Shown here: piece by piece, positions 25,539 to 34,634 of the stretch | Position numbering within the stretch: the stretch's first letter is position 1 | Layout: the number at the start of each line of letters is the position of its first letter | DNA from: Faucicola tetraodonis | GTDB taxonomy: Bacteria; Pseudomonadota; Gammaproteobacteria; Pseudomonadales; Moraxellaceae | Reading direction: 5' to 3' (one strand) | DNA length: 64,000 nt | Assembly (NCBI GenBank): GCA_032017425.1 | Contig: DALZPW010000001.1 | Notes under the pieces: model-generated | Databases searched by the model: none | What the model was told of the DNA's origin: nothing | The model's input: only the letters and a program-made list of their open reading frames with translations | Made by a program: the position numbers and the translations under genes

Positions 25539-28352
25539 ATGTCCACCGATTCCGTTAGCCCCATTGGCATCGTCGATGAATTAAAACAATCTTATCTCGA
25601 CTATGCCATGAGCGTAATTGTCTCCCGTGCTTTACCTGATGTGCGTGATGGGCTGAAACCTGTTCATCGCCGTGTATTATACGCGATGCATGAATTATCA
25701 AACGACTTTAACAAACCTTACAAAAAATCGGCGCGTGTGGTCGGTGATGTTATCGGTAAATACCACCCGCATGGCGATACTGCAGTGTATGACGCAATTG
25801 TGCGCTTGGCGCAGCCGTTCTCAATGCGCTATATGCTCATCGATGGTCAAGGTAATTTTGGCTCAGTGGATGATGACCCTGCCGCAGCGATGCGTTATAC
25901 CGAAGTGCGCATGCAAAAGCTTACCCACCAGATGCTGGGTGATTTAGATAAAGACACCGTGGATTGGGAGCCAAACTATGATGGCTCGGAGCAAATGCCA
26001 AGCGTCATGCCAGCCCGTATTCCAAATTTGCTCGTCAATGGTGCCACAGGGATTGCGGTGGGTATGGCGACCAATATGGCGCCACATAATCTGACGGAAG
26101 TGATTAATGCCTGTTTGGCCTATGCCGATGACCCGCACATCTCGGGTGAAATGCTCATGCAGCATATCACCGGTCCTGATTTCCCAACAGGCGGTATTAT
26201 TTATGGCCGCTCAGGCATTGTCGATGCTTATCGTACCGGTAAAGGTCGCCTGCATTTGCGCGGCAAATATCACATCGAACCGATGAGTGAAACGGGCGCC
26301 AATAAAGAACGTGAACGTATTGTATTTACCGAGATTCCGTATCAAACCAATAAAGCAAAACTGATTGAAAAAATCGCAGAATTGGTACGCGATAAAAAGC
26401 TTGAAGGCATTAGCGAGATTCGTGATGAGTCGGATAAAGATGGGATGCGTATCGCCATTGACTTAAGACGCGGTGAAAACGCGGAAGTCATCGTTAACAA
26501 TCTATTTATCCAAACGCCGTTAGAATCAAGTTTTAGCATTAACATGGTTGCCTTAGATGAAGGTCAACCTAAAATCATGACGTTGCGTGATTTAATTGCC
26601 GCCTTTGTGCGACACCGCCAAGAAGTCGTCACTCGCCGTACTATTTTTGAACTCAAAAAAGCGCAGGCGCGTGGTCATTTGCTCGAAGGACTAACGATTG
26701 CCCTTGCCAACATTGACCGTATTATTGACACTATCAAGGCATCGGCAAACCGCCAAGAAGCCCGCGACAACTTACTGACCAATACTTGGCAGTCAGGTGG
26801 CGTGATTGCCATGTTAGAGGCAGCAGGCAGTCATTCGATTCGCCCTGATGTGATTGAAGGCGAAGACCTAAACGCCCCATATGGACTGATTAATGACAAC
26901 CAACATTATCGTCTATCGCCTGACCAAGTCAATGCTATTTTGGATATGCAGCTGCACCGTTTAACAGGGCTAGAGCAAGACAAGCTACAGCAAGAATTCA
27001 AAGAAATCTTGGCACTCATTGCCCAATTACAAAGCATTTTGGATAACTTTGATCAATTAATGCAAGTAATCAAAGACGAACTAATCCAAATCCGTGATGA
27101 CTTTGGCGATGCACGCAAAACCCAAATTGTCGATAGTCGCAGTGACTTTAGCCGTGCGGATTTGATTCCTGAACAAACCGTTGTGTTGACTGTTTCACGC
27201 ACGGGTTATGCCAAAACCCAGCCTATCAGCGACTACATCGCCCAAAAACGCGGTGGTAAAGGCAAGTCAGCCACTGCCATGAAGGCAGATGACGTCATTG
27301 ACCATATGGTGGTCACGTCCACGCACAACAACGTGATGATTTTTACCGATCGGGGCCGTGTGTTTGGGTTACAAGTGTTTGAAGTGCCTATTGCCAGCCG
27401 TGGTTCACGTGGCCGTCCGATGGTCAATCTAATTGCGCTCGATGCCGATGAAAAAGTCACCGCCATCTTACCCGTGACCGAAGACGACAAGCAGAATGAC
27501 AATAGCTATGTGTTCTTTGCAACCGCATCGGGTATGGTAAAACGCGTCCAATTGTCACAATTTAAAAACCTTCGCGCCAACGGACTTCGCGCTGTTGAAC
27601 TCAATGACGGCGATAACTTGATTGGCGTTGCCATTACCGATGGCGAGCAAGACATTATGTTATTTTCTAATGAAGGTAAAGCCATTCGCTTTAATGAAAG
27701 TAAAATCCGTGCGATGGGTCGTACCGCAAAAGGGGTACGCGGTATGCGGGTGACGTTACTGGCCAATCAAGGTATTGAAGACGACGACACCGAGCTTGAA
27801 GACGATAGCCAAGATGACCAAGACAATGACAGTGTCGTTGCGGTTAGTCGTGTAGTATCGTTGGTTGTTGCCCCACAGCAAGGCGAGATTTTATGTGCTT
27901 GTGAGCGTGGCTTTGGCAAACGTACCCCTGTCTCTGATTTCCCTGTCAAAGGTCGTGGCGGTAAAGGCATTATTGCCATCAAAACCACGGCGCGTAATGG
28001 CGAGCTGGTGCAGGCGTTAGCGGTAACCGATGCTGATGATATTGTGCTGATTTCTGATGCAGGCACGTTGGTGCGTACACCTGTCGGACAAATCGCGCAG
28101 ACAGGTCGGAATGCACAAGGGGTCACCCTGATTCGTATTTCACAAGATGAATCATTGGTTTCCATCGCTTTGGTTGAAGGCGGTAGTGAAGACGAGCTGG
28201 ACGAAGATAGCTTAGATACAGCATTGGCTGACAATATCGCGCAAGATGGTACTGATTTACGAGACAGTGCAGATTTGCAAGACATCGAGTTGTCTGAAGC
28301 GCTCCAGCAAGATGGTTTACTAGAAGCCGATGCACAACAGCTAGATGACTAA
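25539..28352 (+). CDS. gyrA: DNA gyrase subunit A
   Basis: The DNA-breaking subunit of gyrase. The 937 residues include the 5Y-CAP catalytic domain, with the active tyrosine in AAMRYTEVRM, and the C-terminal beta-pinwheel with repeats such as GKGKSATAMKADD, GYAKTQPISDY and the second GRGGKGIIAIK. The quinolone-resistance region reads GKYHPHGDTAVYD: Thr81 corresponds to E. coli Ser83, and Asp85 to Asp87. An acidic insert, DDDTELEDDSQDDQDNDS, lies near residue 755 and the C-terminus is acidic. AAAAGGAG precedes ATG 25539; an upstream TTG (25521) is not needed. A terminator follows. Confidence 0.97.
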   Translation: MSTDSVSPIGIVDELKQSYLDYAMSVIVSRALPDVRDGLKPVHRRVLYAMHELSNDFNKPYKKSARVVGDVIGKYHPHGDTAVYDAIVRLAQPFSMRYMLIDGQGNFGSVDDDPAAAMRYTEVRMQKLTHQMLGDLDKDTVDWEPNYDGSEQMPSVMPARIPNLLVNGATGIAVGMATNMAPHNLTEVINACLAYADDPHISGEMLMQHITGPDFPTGGIIYGRSGIVDAYRTGKGRLHLRGKYHIEPMSETGANKERERIVFTEIPYQTNKAKLIEKIAELVRDKKLEGISEIRDESDKDGMRIAIDLRRGENAEVIVNNLFIQTPLESSFSINMVALDEGQPKIMTLRDLIAAFVRHRQEVVTRRTIFELKKAQARGHLLEGLTIALANIDRIIDTIKASANRQEARDNLLTNTWQSGGVIAMLEAAGSHSIRPDVIEGEDLNAPYGLINDNQHYRLSPDQVNAILDMQLHRLTGLEQDKLQQEFKEILALIAQLQSILDNFDQLMQVIKDELIQIRDDFGDARKTQIVDSRSDFSRADLIPEQTVVLTVSRTGYAKTQPISDYIAQKRGGKGKSATAMKADDVIDHMVVTSTHNNVMIFTDRGRVFGLQVFEVPIASRGSRGRPMVNLIALDADEKVTAILPVTEDDKQNDNSYVFFATASGMVKRVQLSQFKNLRANGLRAVELNDGDNLIGVAITDGEQDIMLFSNEGKAIRFNESKIRAMGRTAKGVRGMRVTLLANQGIEDDDTELEDDSQDDQDNDSVVAVSRVVSLVVAPQQGEILCACERGFGKRTPVSDFPVKGRGGKGIIAIKTTARNGELVQALAVTDADDIVLISDAGTLVRTPVGQIAQTGRNAQGVTLIRISQDESLVSIALVEGGSEDELDEDSLDTALADNIAQDGTDLRDSADLQDIELSEALQQDGLLEADAQQLDD

Positions 28353-28387
28353 TTTGTAGCCTTGCTATTTATAACTTCGCTTTATCA

Positions 28388-28422
28388 AACCAGCTTATCA
28401 ATCAATAAGCTGGTTTTTTTTC
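28388..28422 (+). terminator. Rho-independent terminator after gyrA
   Basis: AACCAGCTTAT (28388-28398) pairs with ATAAGCTGGTT (28405-28415), followed by a run of T residues. It starts 36 bases past the gyrA stop. Confidence 0.85.
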
Positions 28423-28525
28423 GCTGAATTCTACAATTTCGCAACAGCCAGTAAGTTTAAAGCCTTATAAAATTTAAAGTTACTTTGTTCCAACAATCCT
28501 ATTACATTAGAAGACGAGTATACCC

Positions 28526-29221
28526 ATGTCAAAACTGCATCTACATCACCTTGAAAAATCACGTTCGTTTCGTATTCTTTGGCTATTAGAGGAATTAGAG
28601 CTGCCGTATCAGTTGACCAAGTACGAACGCCATCATGGTTTGGCACCCAAGTCTTTGCAAAAAATTCACCCGATGGGTAAGGCACCTATCCTGCAAGATA
28701 ATGGAAAAACGCTGATTGAATCTGCCAATATCATTGAGTATTTGATTGATAACTATGATAAGTTAAGCAACCAGCAAGATGCACAGCCAATCTCACAACT
28801 GGTGCTGAATAAAAAATTTCGCCCAGATTATGGCAGTGAAGCGTATGAGCAGTATCGATATTGGCTGCATTTTACCGAAAGCTCGTTGATGCCCTTGCTT
28901 ATTATCCGACTAATATTTGCTACCATGATAAAAAAATCACCGATAGGTATCAAACAAGTGGCAAAATTACTCAAATCGGGGATAGACAAATCTTATCTGA
29001 ATCCTTCATTAACTGAACAGCTAAAAATGTTAGATAAGCATTTGGGTAGCAATGAATGGCTTGCTGGCAACCAATTTAGCGGCGCTGATATACAGCTTGA
29101 ATTTGGCATAAACGCCATGCAAGAAACCCATAGTTTAGAGGCAAAATACGCCAACATTCACAATTGGTTAAAAAAATGCCAAGCTCGTCCAGCTTATCAA
29201 AAAGCAGTTGATAAGTGTTGA
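28526..29221 (+). CDS. Glutathione S-transferase family protein
   Basis: A 231-residue cytosolic GST. The N-terminal thioredoxin-like domain starts LHLHHLEKSRSFRILWLLEEL and has KIHPMGKAPILQDNGKTLIESANIIEYL, the glutathione-binding stretch with its cis-proline and the Glu-Ser pair. The C-terminal helical domain contains SGADIQLEFGINAM. The N-terminal pattern resembles the yeast Gtt1 type. Such enzymes conjugate or reduce with glutathione; substrate unknown. It is a lone gene between gyrA and aceE. A weak inverted repeat, AAGCGAT (29234-29240) with ATCGCTT (29252-29258), follows it. Confidence 0.85.
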   Translation: MSKLHLHHLEKSRSFRILWLLEELELPYQLTKYERHHGLAPKSLQKIHPMGKAPILQDNGKTLIESANIIEYLIDNYDKLSNQQDAQPISQLVLNKKFRPDYGSEAYEQYRYWLHFTESSLMPLLIIRLIFATMIKKSPIGIKQVAKLLKSGIDKSYLNPSLTEQLKMLDKHLGSNEWLAGNQFSGADIQLEFGINAMQETHSLEAKYANIHNWLKKCQARPAYQKAVDKC

Positions 29222-29501
29222 TGGTTGACTGTCAAGCGATTTAACGATTTTATCGCTTTACTTTGTCGATAAATTTACTATACGGTCAGAAAAAACAGTT
29301 GTTTTTTTTACCTTTATTTCATAACTAAATACCTATCAAAAATTAGCGAAAATACATAAATATTTTTTTCATGTAAAATATTGCTATCGCTATTTATAAC
29401 AATGTTTTGTGTCTAATAGTTGAATACTTTGAGTCGTTTACAACCTAGCTCCATTCTAGGTTATTTCCATGGATGGATGCCATTGCCAGAAGGAACGAAA
29501 A

Positions 29502-32315
29502 ATGCAATATCAGTATTTTAAAGACCCTGATAGTCAAGAAACCCAAGAATGGCTTGACGCCTTTGATTCGGTGATCAAGTCAGTGGGAAAAAAACGTGCT
29601 ACTTTTTTACTAAAAGCCATCTATGATAAGGCGGTACAAGAAGGGTTACGCGTTAACCGCCTTGATACCGCTTACATCAATACTATTCCGGTAGAAGATC
29701 AGCCCTCGTATCCCGGTGATTTAACCCTAGAGCGTAAAATTCGCGCTATCATTCGTTACAATGCGGTGGCGATGGTGATGCGTGCCAACAAAAATGACGA
29801 CGACTTAGGTGGTCACTTAGCGACCTTTGCCTCTAGCGCAACGTTATACGAAACAGGTTTTAACCATTTTTGGCGCGCAGCGAGTGAAAGCTTTGGCGGT
29901 GATATGATTTATTATCAAGGTCACGGTTCGCCAGGGATGTATGCTCGCTCATTTTTAGAAGGTCGATTGACTGAAGAGCAGCTAACGAATTTTCGCCGTG
30001 AAGTAGGGGGCAAGGGGCTATCTAGCTACCCACACCCTTATTTGATGCCTGACTATTGGCAGTTCCCAACCGTGTCTATGGGTTTAGGCCCAATCATGTC
30101 AATTTATCATGCGCATGTGCACCAATATCTTGAAAATCGTGGCTTGATTCCAAAAGAAGGTCGCAAGATTTGGGCATTCTTGGGCGATGGTGAAACCGAT
30201 GAGCCAGAAAGCTTAGGTGCTATCTCACTAGCCGGTCGCGAGAATTTAGAAAATCTGATTTGGGTGATTAACTGTAACTTACAGCGTCTAGATGGCCCTG
30301 TACGTGGTAACGGTAAAATCATCCAAGAGCTTGAATCTGTGTTTCGCGGTGCAGGCTGGCGGGTGATTAAAGTCATCTGGGGCGGTAAATGGGATACGCT
30401 ACTAGACAAAGACCATACGGGCGCGCTCAAACACCGTATGCTTGAGACCCTCGATGGGGAATACCAAGTCTATAAAGCGCGTGATGGTAAATTTGTCCGT
30501 GACTATTTTTTTGGTAAATACCCAGAACTTGCCGAGATGGTCAAAGATTGGACCGACCAAGAAATCCAAAATTTAGACCGTGGTGGTCACGACCCGATGA
30601 AGGTGTATGCCGCATTTAGTGAAGCCATGAAAGCCAAAGGTCAGCCCACAGTGATTTTGGTTAAAACCGTCAAAGGTTATGGCTTATCTAACCAAAGCCA
30701 AGCGGTCAACAAAACCCACCAAATCAAAAAACTCGAAATTGACTCATTAAAATACTTCCGTGATCGTTTTGATTTGCCATTTACTGATACGCAGCTTGAA
30801 GAATTGCCGTTTTATCGTCCTGATGAAAATTCTGCTGAAATCCAATATCTGAAAGGTCGCCGTCAAGCACTGGGCGGACATTTGCCCAATCGCCGTAGTG
30901 GTCATATTCCACTCGATGTCCCAGGGTTAGAGATTTTTGATAAATTACTACAAGGTAGTGCAGGCAAAGAACAGTCTACTACCATGGTATTTGTACGCTT
31001 GCTAGCGGCACTGCTAAAAAATAAAGCGCTGCAAGAGCGTGTGGTGCCAATTGTTCCTGATGAAGCCCGTACTTTTGGTCTTGAAGGTATGTTCCGCCAA
31101 TTGGGTATCTACTCGGCATCGGGTCAAAATTATACCCCTGAAGATCATGAAGCTTTGATGGGTTATAAAGAAGCCAAAGACGGTCACATGCTTGAAGAAG
31201 GCATTAATGAAGCGGGTGCGATGAGTGCTTGGATTGCCTTAGCGACCAGTTATTCAACCAATGCGTTACCGATGATTCCATTTTATATCTATTATTCGAT
31301 GTTTGGTTTCCAACGCGTCGGTGATTTAGTTTGGGCTGCAGGCGATATGCAGGCGCAAGGCTTCTTGCTTGGCGGTACCGCAGGTCGTACCACACTCAAT
31401 GGCGAAGGCTTACAGCACCAAGATGGTCATCAGTTGATTTTATTTAACACGGTGCCAAACTGTGTCACTTATGACCCATGTTATGGTTATGAGTTAGCGG
31501 TTGTGATACAAGATGGTCTGCGCCGTATGTATGGTGAAGGCGAACGGGTTTTCTATTATATCACCTTAATGAATGAAAACTACGAGCAACCAGCCATGCC
31601 AACAGGGGTAGAAGAAGGCATCAAAAAAGGCATGTACTTGCTCAAAGATAATGGTTCAAAACAAGTGCAATTGCTAGGTTCAGGCGTGATTTTACGTGAG
31701 GTTGAAAAAGCCGCACAAATTCTAGCTGAAGAATTTAACATCAATGCCAACGTGTGGAGTGTCACAAGCTTTAATGAACTCACTCGTGAAGGCATGGCAT
31801 GTGATGAGTACAATCGTCTGCACCCATTAGATGAACAGCGTACACCTTGGGTTACTGAACAACTTGCACAGCATGAAGGTATCGTAGTCGCCGCCACCGA
31901 CTACATGCGCATTTTCTCTGAACAAATCCGCGCCTATCTACCAGACAGTCGTCCGTATGCCACCTTAGGTACCGATGGTTTTGGTCGTTCGGATAGTCGC
32001 CGCCAATTACGTAGTTACTTTAAAGTAGATGCCGCCCACATTGTGGTGGCAACACTTAAACTATTGGCAGATGAAGGTGAAGTTGATGCGCGTTTGGTCA
32101 AAGATGCGATTAGTAGCCTAGGTATTGATGCCGATGCTTCACCGGCTTGGCATCCTCAAGTACAAATCGACCAATCCCCAGATGCACCAGCGATTTTAGG
32201 CGCGAATCCAAAACCTGTACCAACCTTGGTTGAAGAGGATGATGAAGCGATTTCAGCAGACGGCAAAGCAGAAGATAAAGCCGATGCGCCAATTCTTAAC
32301 GACAAACCTGAATAA
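29502..32315 (+). CDS. aceE: Pyruvate dehydrogenase E1 component (homodimeric)
   Basis: Decarboxylates pyruvate with thiamine diphosphate and passes the acetyl group to the E2 lipoyl arm. The 937 residues match homodimeric AceE with a C-terminal extension. Seen: YYQGHGSPGMYARSFLEGR, and the thiamine-diphosphate motif GDGETDEPE near residue 228 ending in VINCNLQRLDGPVRGN. The last 45 residues are acidic and disordered-looking. ATG 29502 is chosen for its AAGGA site; an upstream in-frame ATG (29469) would add an unrelated tail. A hairpin separates it from aceF, 81 bases downstream. Confidence 0.97.
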   Translation: MQYQYFKDPDSQETQEWLDAFDSVIKSVGKKRATFLLKAIYDKAVQEGLRVNRLDTAYINTIPVEDQPSYPGDLTLERKIRAIIRYNAVAMVMRANKNDDDLGGHLATFASSATLYETGFNHFWRAASESFGGDMIYYQGHGSPGMYARSFLEGRLTEEQLTNFRREVGGKGLSSYPHPYLMPDYWQFPTVSMGLGPIMSIYHAHVHQYLENRGLIPKEGRKIWAFLGDGETDEPESLGAISLAGRENLENLIWVINCNLQRLDGPVRGNGKIIQELESVFRGAGWRVIKVIWGGKWDTLLDKDHTGALKHRMLETLDGEYQVYKARDGKFVRDYFFGKYPELAEMVKDWTDQEIQNLDRGGHDPMKVYAAFSEAMKAKGQPTVILVKTVKGYGLSNQSQAVNKTHQIKKLEIDSLKYFRDRFDLPFTDTQLEELPFYRPDENSAEIQYLKGRRQALGGHLPNRRSGHIPLDVPGLEIFDKLLQGSAGKEQSTTMVFVRLLAALLKNKALQERVVPIVPDEARTFGLEGMFRQLGIYSASGQNYTPEDHEALMGYKEAKDGHMLEEGINEAGAMSAWIALATSYSTNALPMIPFYIYYSMFGFQRVGDLVWAAGDMQAQGFLLGGTAGRTTLNGEGLQHQDGHQLILFNTVPNCVTYDPCYGYELAVVIQDGLRRMYGEGERVFYYITLMNENYEQPAMPTGVEEGIKKGMYLLKDNGSKQVQLLGSGVILREVEKAAQILAEEFNINANVWSVTSFNELTREGMACDEYNRLHPLDEQRTPWVTEQLAQHEGIVVAATDYMRIFSEQIRAYLPDSRPYATLGTDGFGRSDSRRQLRSYFKVDAAHIVVATLKLLADEGEVDARLVKDAISSLGIDADASPAWHPQVQIDQSPDAPAILGANPKPVPTLVEEDDEAISADGKAEDKADAPILNDKPE

Positions 32316-32330
32316 TAGAAATCAATAGTA

Positions 32331-32362
32331 GGTAATCAGCCACGTATTAGCGGCTGATTGCC
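32331..32362 (+). promoter_or_regulatory. Intercistronic hairpin between aceE and aceF
   Basis: GGTAATCAGCC (32331-32341) pairs with GGCTGATTGCC (32352-32362), one wobble pair, 10-base loop. It has no T-run, so it is more likely a processing or stability element, or partial attenuator, than a full terminator. Confidence 0.55.
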
Positions 32363-32396
32363 CACTTAGTAAAAATAAAAATTTAAGGATAAACCC

Positions 32397-34529
32397 ATGG
32401 AAATCAAAGTTCCCGACTTAGGCGTTGATAGCGCCGAAGTCAGCGAAATTATGGTCAAAGTCGGCGATGTCATCAATGTGGACGATAACATTGTCTTATT
32501 AGAATCTGACAAAGCCTCTGTGGAAGTACCTGCGACATCAGCAGGGACTATCACAGCGATTAGTATCCAAATCGGCGATAAGGTCAAAGAAGGTGATGTG
32601 ATTCTCACCATCGATAGTGTAGACAATAGCCAATCCAACACTACACCCGTAGAGCAATCTGCGCAACAGACAGACCAACAAGCAGCCCAATCTAACGAAG
32701 CTGGAGAAATTAAAGAGGCTAAAGAGACTAAAGAGGCTAATGCGACTTCATCGCAAGCGCCGTCTATGGCTGCGTCAAACCAATCACAGCCCACATCTAC
32801 ATCAGCTGAAGCAACCTATACATTGCCAGATTTGGGTGTGGATAGCGCAGAAATTAGTGAGTGGTTGGTCAAAGAAGGTGATACTGTCACTGCTGAACAA
32901 CCGCTGGTATTGGTCGAATCCGATAAAGCATCGGTCGAAGTACCGGCACCTGTCAGTGGAAAAATTGTCAAATTCTTAGTCAATGCAGGGGATACGGTCG
33001 CCAATGGTCAAGATTTTATCGTGATAGCCTCCCAATCAGCTACGCAACAGCCATTAGCTAGTGACCCATCAGAACAAGCCGCTAGTCAAGCCAATTCAGC
33101 GACAAATCAAAATGAGCCACCCGCTCAAACGGTATCTACCCCTCAATCATCCACCCCCGCTGGTAAACAAACCTTTGGTTTGCCCGATTTAGGGGTAGAA
33201 TCGGCACAGATTAGTGAATGGATGGTGAAAGTAGGCGATGAGGTCACAGCAGAACAACCCTTGTTGTTGGTAGAATCCGATAAAGCCTCGGTGGAAGTCC
33301 CCTCGCCAGTCGCAGGTAAAGTGGTTGAATTACTGGTTAACCCTGGCGATACCGTCACCAATGGTCAAGACTTTGTTGTGATTGAAGCGGCGGGGTCAGT
33401 GCAATCAGCGTCAAGTTCAGCATCACAGCCGCAAGCGACCACCCATACTACTCAGCAAGAAGTCGCTAAAACGCAAAATACCGCGTCAACTTCAACTAAT
33501 AGCGCTACCACAACAGCTAGCCAGTCAACCACAACAGCTAGCCAGTCAAATTCACAGTCAAAACTGTCTGAATCGCAAATCAATGCCAAAAATGCCGCAG
33601 TTTATGCAGGTCCTGCGGTGCGCAAACTTACGCGCCAATTGGGTGTTGATGTCAGTGAGGTGACTGGCACGGGCGCTAATGGGCGTATTGTCAAAGAAGA
33701 TGTGTTTGCTTATGTCAAAAATACAATAAAAGCAGTTAGCACGCCAGCCGCTGCAAACAAGGACTCTGCGCCTTCAGCGGCTCGCTCAGGATTACCTAAT
33801 TTACCCGATATGAGTAAAACGGAAATTTGGGGAGAAATTGAGCGCCAAGATTTGACCCGTCTACAAAAAGTCTCAATTCCGCAGCTTAATTACAATACCT
33901 ATTTGCCACAAGTCACCCAGTTTGATTTGGCAGATATTACCGATGTTGAAAAATTGCGTGGTGACCTAAAAGATGAGATGAAAAAAGAAGGCGTGAGTCT
34001 AACTATTCTGGCTTTCATCATGAAAGTGACCGCTTATGCGCTCATGCAACACCCAAAATTTAACAGCCATTTAAGCGATGACAATACCCAAATTATCATC
34101 CGTAAATCCGTGAATTTAGGATTTGCTGTAGCAACCGAGGATGGTTTAACTGTCCCTGTCATTCAACGTGTAGAGCAAAAAGGTATCAAGCAACTAGCGA
34201 TTGAAATCGGTGAGCTTGCCAAAAAAGCGCGTGATAAAAAACTATCTGCCAAAGAGTTAACAGGAGCGTCGTTTACGATTTCAAGTCAAGGCAATCTTGG
34301 TGGTACTTATTTTACGCCGCTGGTTAATTGGCCACAAGTTGCGATTTTAGGCGTCAGTGAATCTAGCATTCAGCCACGTTGGAATGAGACTAAAGGCGAG
34401 TTTGAGCCACGCTTAATGCTACCATTGTCATTGTCGTATGACCACCGTGTGATCAATGGTGCGGACGCTGCGGTATTTACCCGATATATTGCAAAATTAT
34501 TAGCAGATCCACGCCGCGTGTTGTTATAA
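32397..34529 (+). CDS. aceF: Dihydrolipoyl acetyltransferase (E2 of pyruvate dehydrogenase)
   Basis: The core of the complex, transferring acetyl from lipoyl arms to CoA. Three N-terminal lipoyl domains each carry ESDKASVEVP with the lipoylated lysines at residues 39, 177 and 296. They are joined by Ala/Ser/Thr/Gln-rich swinging linkers. A peripheral-subunit-binding domain follows (AGPAVRKLTRQLGVDVSEV to GRIVKEDVFAYV, near 400-440), then the catalytic domain, ending SLSYDHRVINGADAAVF. The catalytic motif has Asn where many E2 proteins have Asp (DHRVIDG); Pseudomonas-type E2p also show this, as I recall. At 710 residues it is long because of its linkers. No lpd gene follows. Confidence 0.97.
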   Translation: MEIKVPDLGVDSAEVSEIMVKVGDVINVDDNIVLLESDKASVEVPATSAGTITAISIQIGDKVKEGDVILTIDSVDNSQSNTTPVEQSAQQTDQQAAQSNEAGEIKEAKETKEANATSSQAPSMAASNQSQPTSTSAEATYTLPDLGVDSAEISEWLVKEGDTVTAEQPLVLVESDKASVEVPAPVSGKIVKFLVNAGDTVANGQDFIVIASQSATQQPLASDPSEQAASQANSATNQNEPPAQTVSTPQSSTPAGKQTFGLPDLGVESAQISEWMVKVGDEVTAEQPLLLVESDKASVEVPSPVAGKVVELLVNPGDTVTNGQDFVVIEAAGSVQSASSSASQPQATTHTTQQEVAKTQNTASTSTNSATTTASQSTTTASQSNSQSKLSESQINAKNAAVYAGPAVRKLTRQLGVDVSEVTGTGANGRIVKEDVFAYVKNTIKAVSTPAAANKDSAPSAARSGLPNLPDMSKTEIWGEIERQDLTRLQKVSIPQLNYNTYLPQVTQFDLADITDVEKLRGDLKDEMKKEGVSLTILAFIMKVTAYALMQHPKFNSHLSDDNTQIIIRKSVNLGFAVATEDGLTVPVIQRVEQKGIKQLAIEIGELAKKARDKKLSAKELTGASFTISSQGNLGGTYFTPLVNWPQVAILGVSESSIQPRWNETKGEFEPRLMLPLSLSYDHRVINGADAAVFTRYIAKLLADPRRVLL

Positions 34530-34545
34530 TTTTTAGCATCAAAAG

Positions 34546-34580
34546 AACCTAGCGTGTTATATCCATGCTAGGTTTTTTTT
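34546..34580 (+). terminator. Rho-independent terminator after aceF
   Basis: AACCTAGCGTG (34546-34556) pairs with CATGCTAGGTT (34564-34574), one wobble, and runs into eight T residues. It is back-to-back with the ppsA terminator on the other strand. Confidence 0.85.
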
Positions 34581-34585
34581 GACAC

Positions 34586-34618
34586 CAAAAAAAGCCCTTA
34601 GTCAAAACTAAGGGCTTT
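34586..34618 (-). terminator. Rho-independent terminator for ppsA
   Basis: AAAGCCCTTAG (34591-34601) pairs with CTAAGGGCTTT (34608-34618). Read on the minus strand it follows the ppsA stop by 16 bases and is followed by a T-run (the A-run at 34587-34593 on the + strand). Confidence 0.85.
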
Positions 34619-34634
34619 ATGAATGCCAACAAGC

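Noticed and set aside
27767..28285. Long antisense ORF inside gyrA (172 codons)
   Set aside because: It mirrors the third-position bias of gyrA, has no ribosome site, and its Ser/Pro/Thr-rich product looks like a shadow.
29234..29258. AAGCGAT / ATCGCTT inverted repeat after the GST gene
   Set aside because: Short stem, long AT-rich loop and no clear T-run; noted in the gene entry but not called as a terminator.
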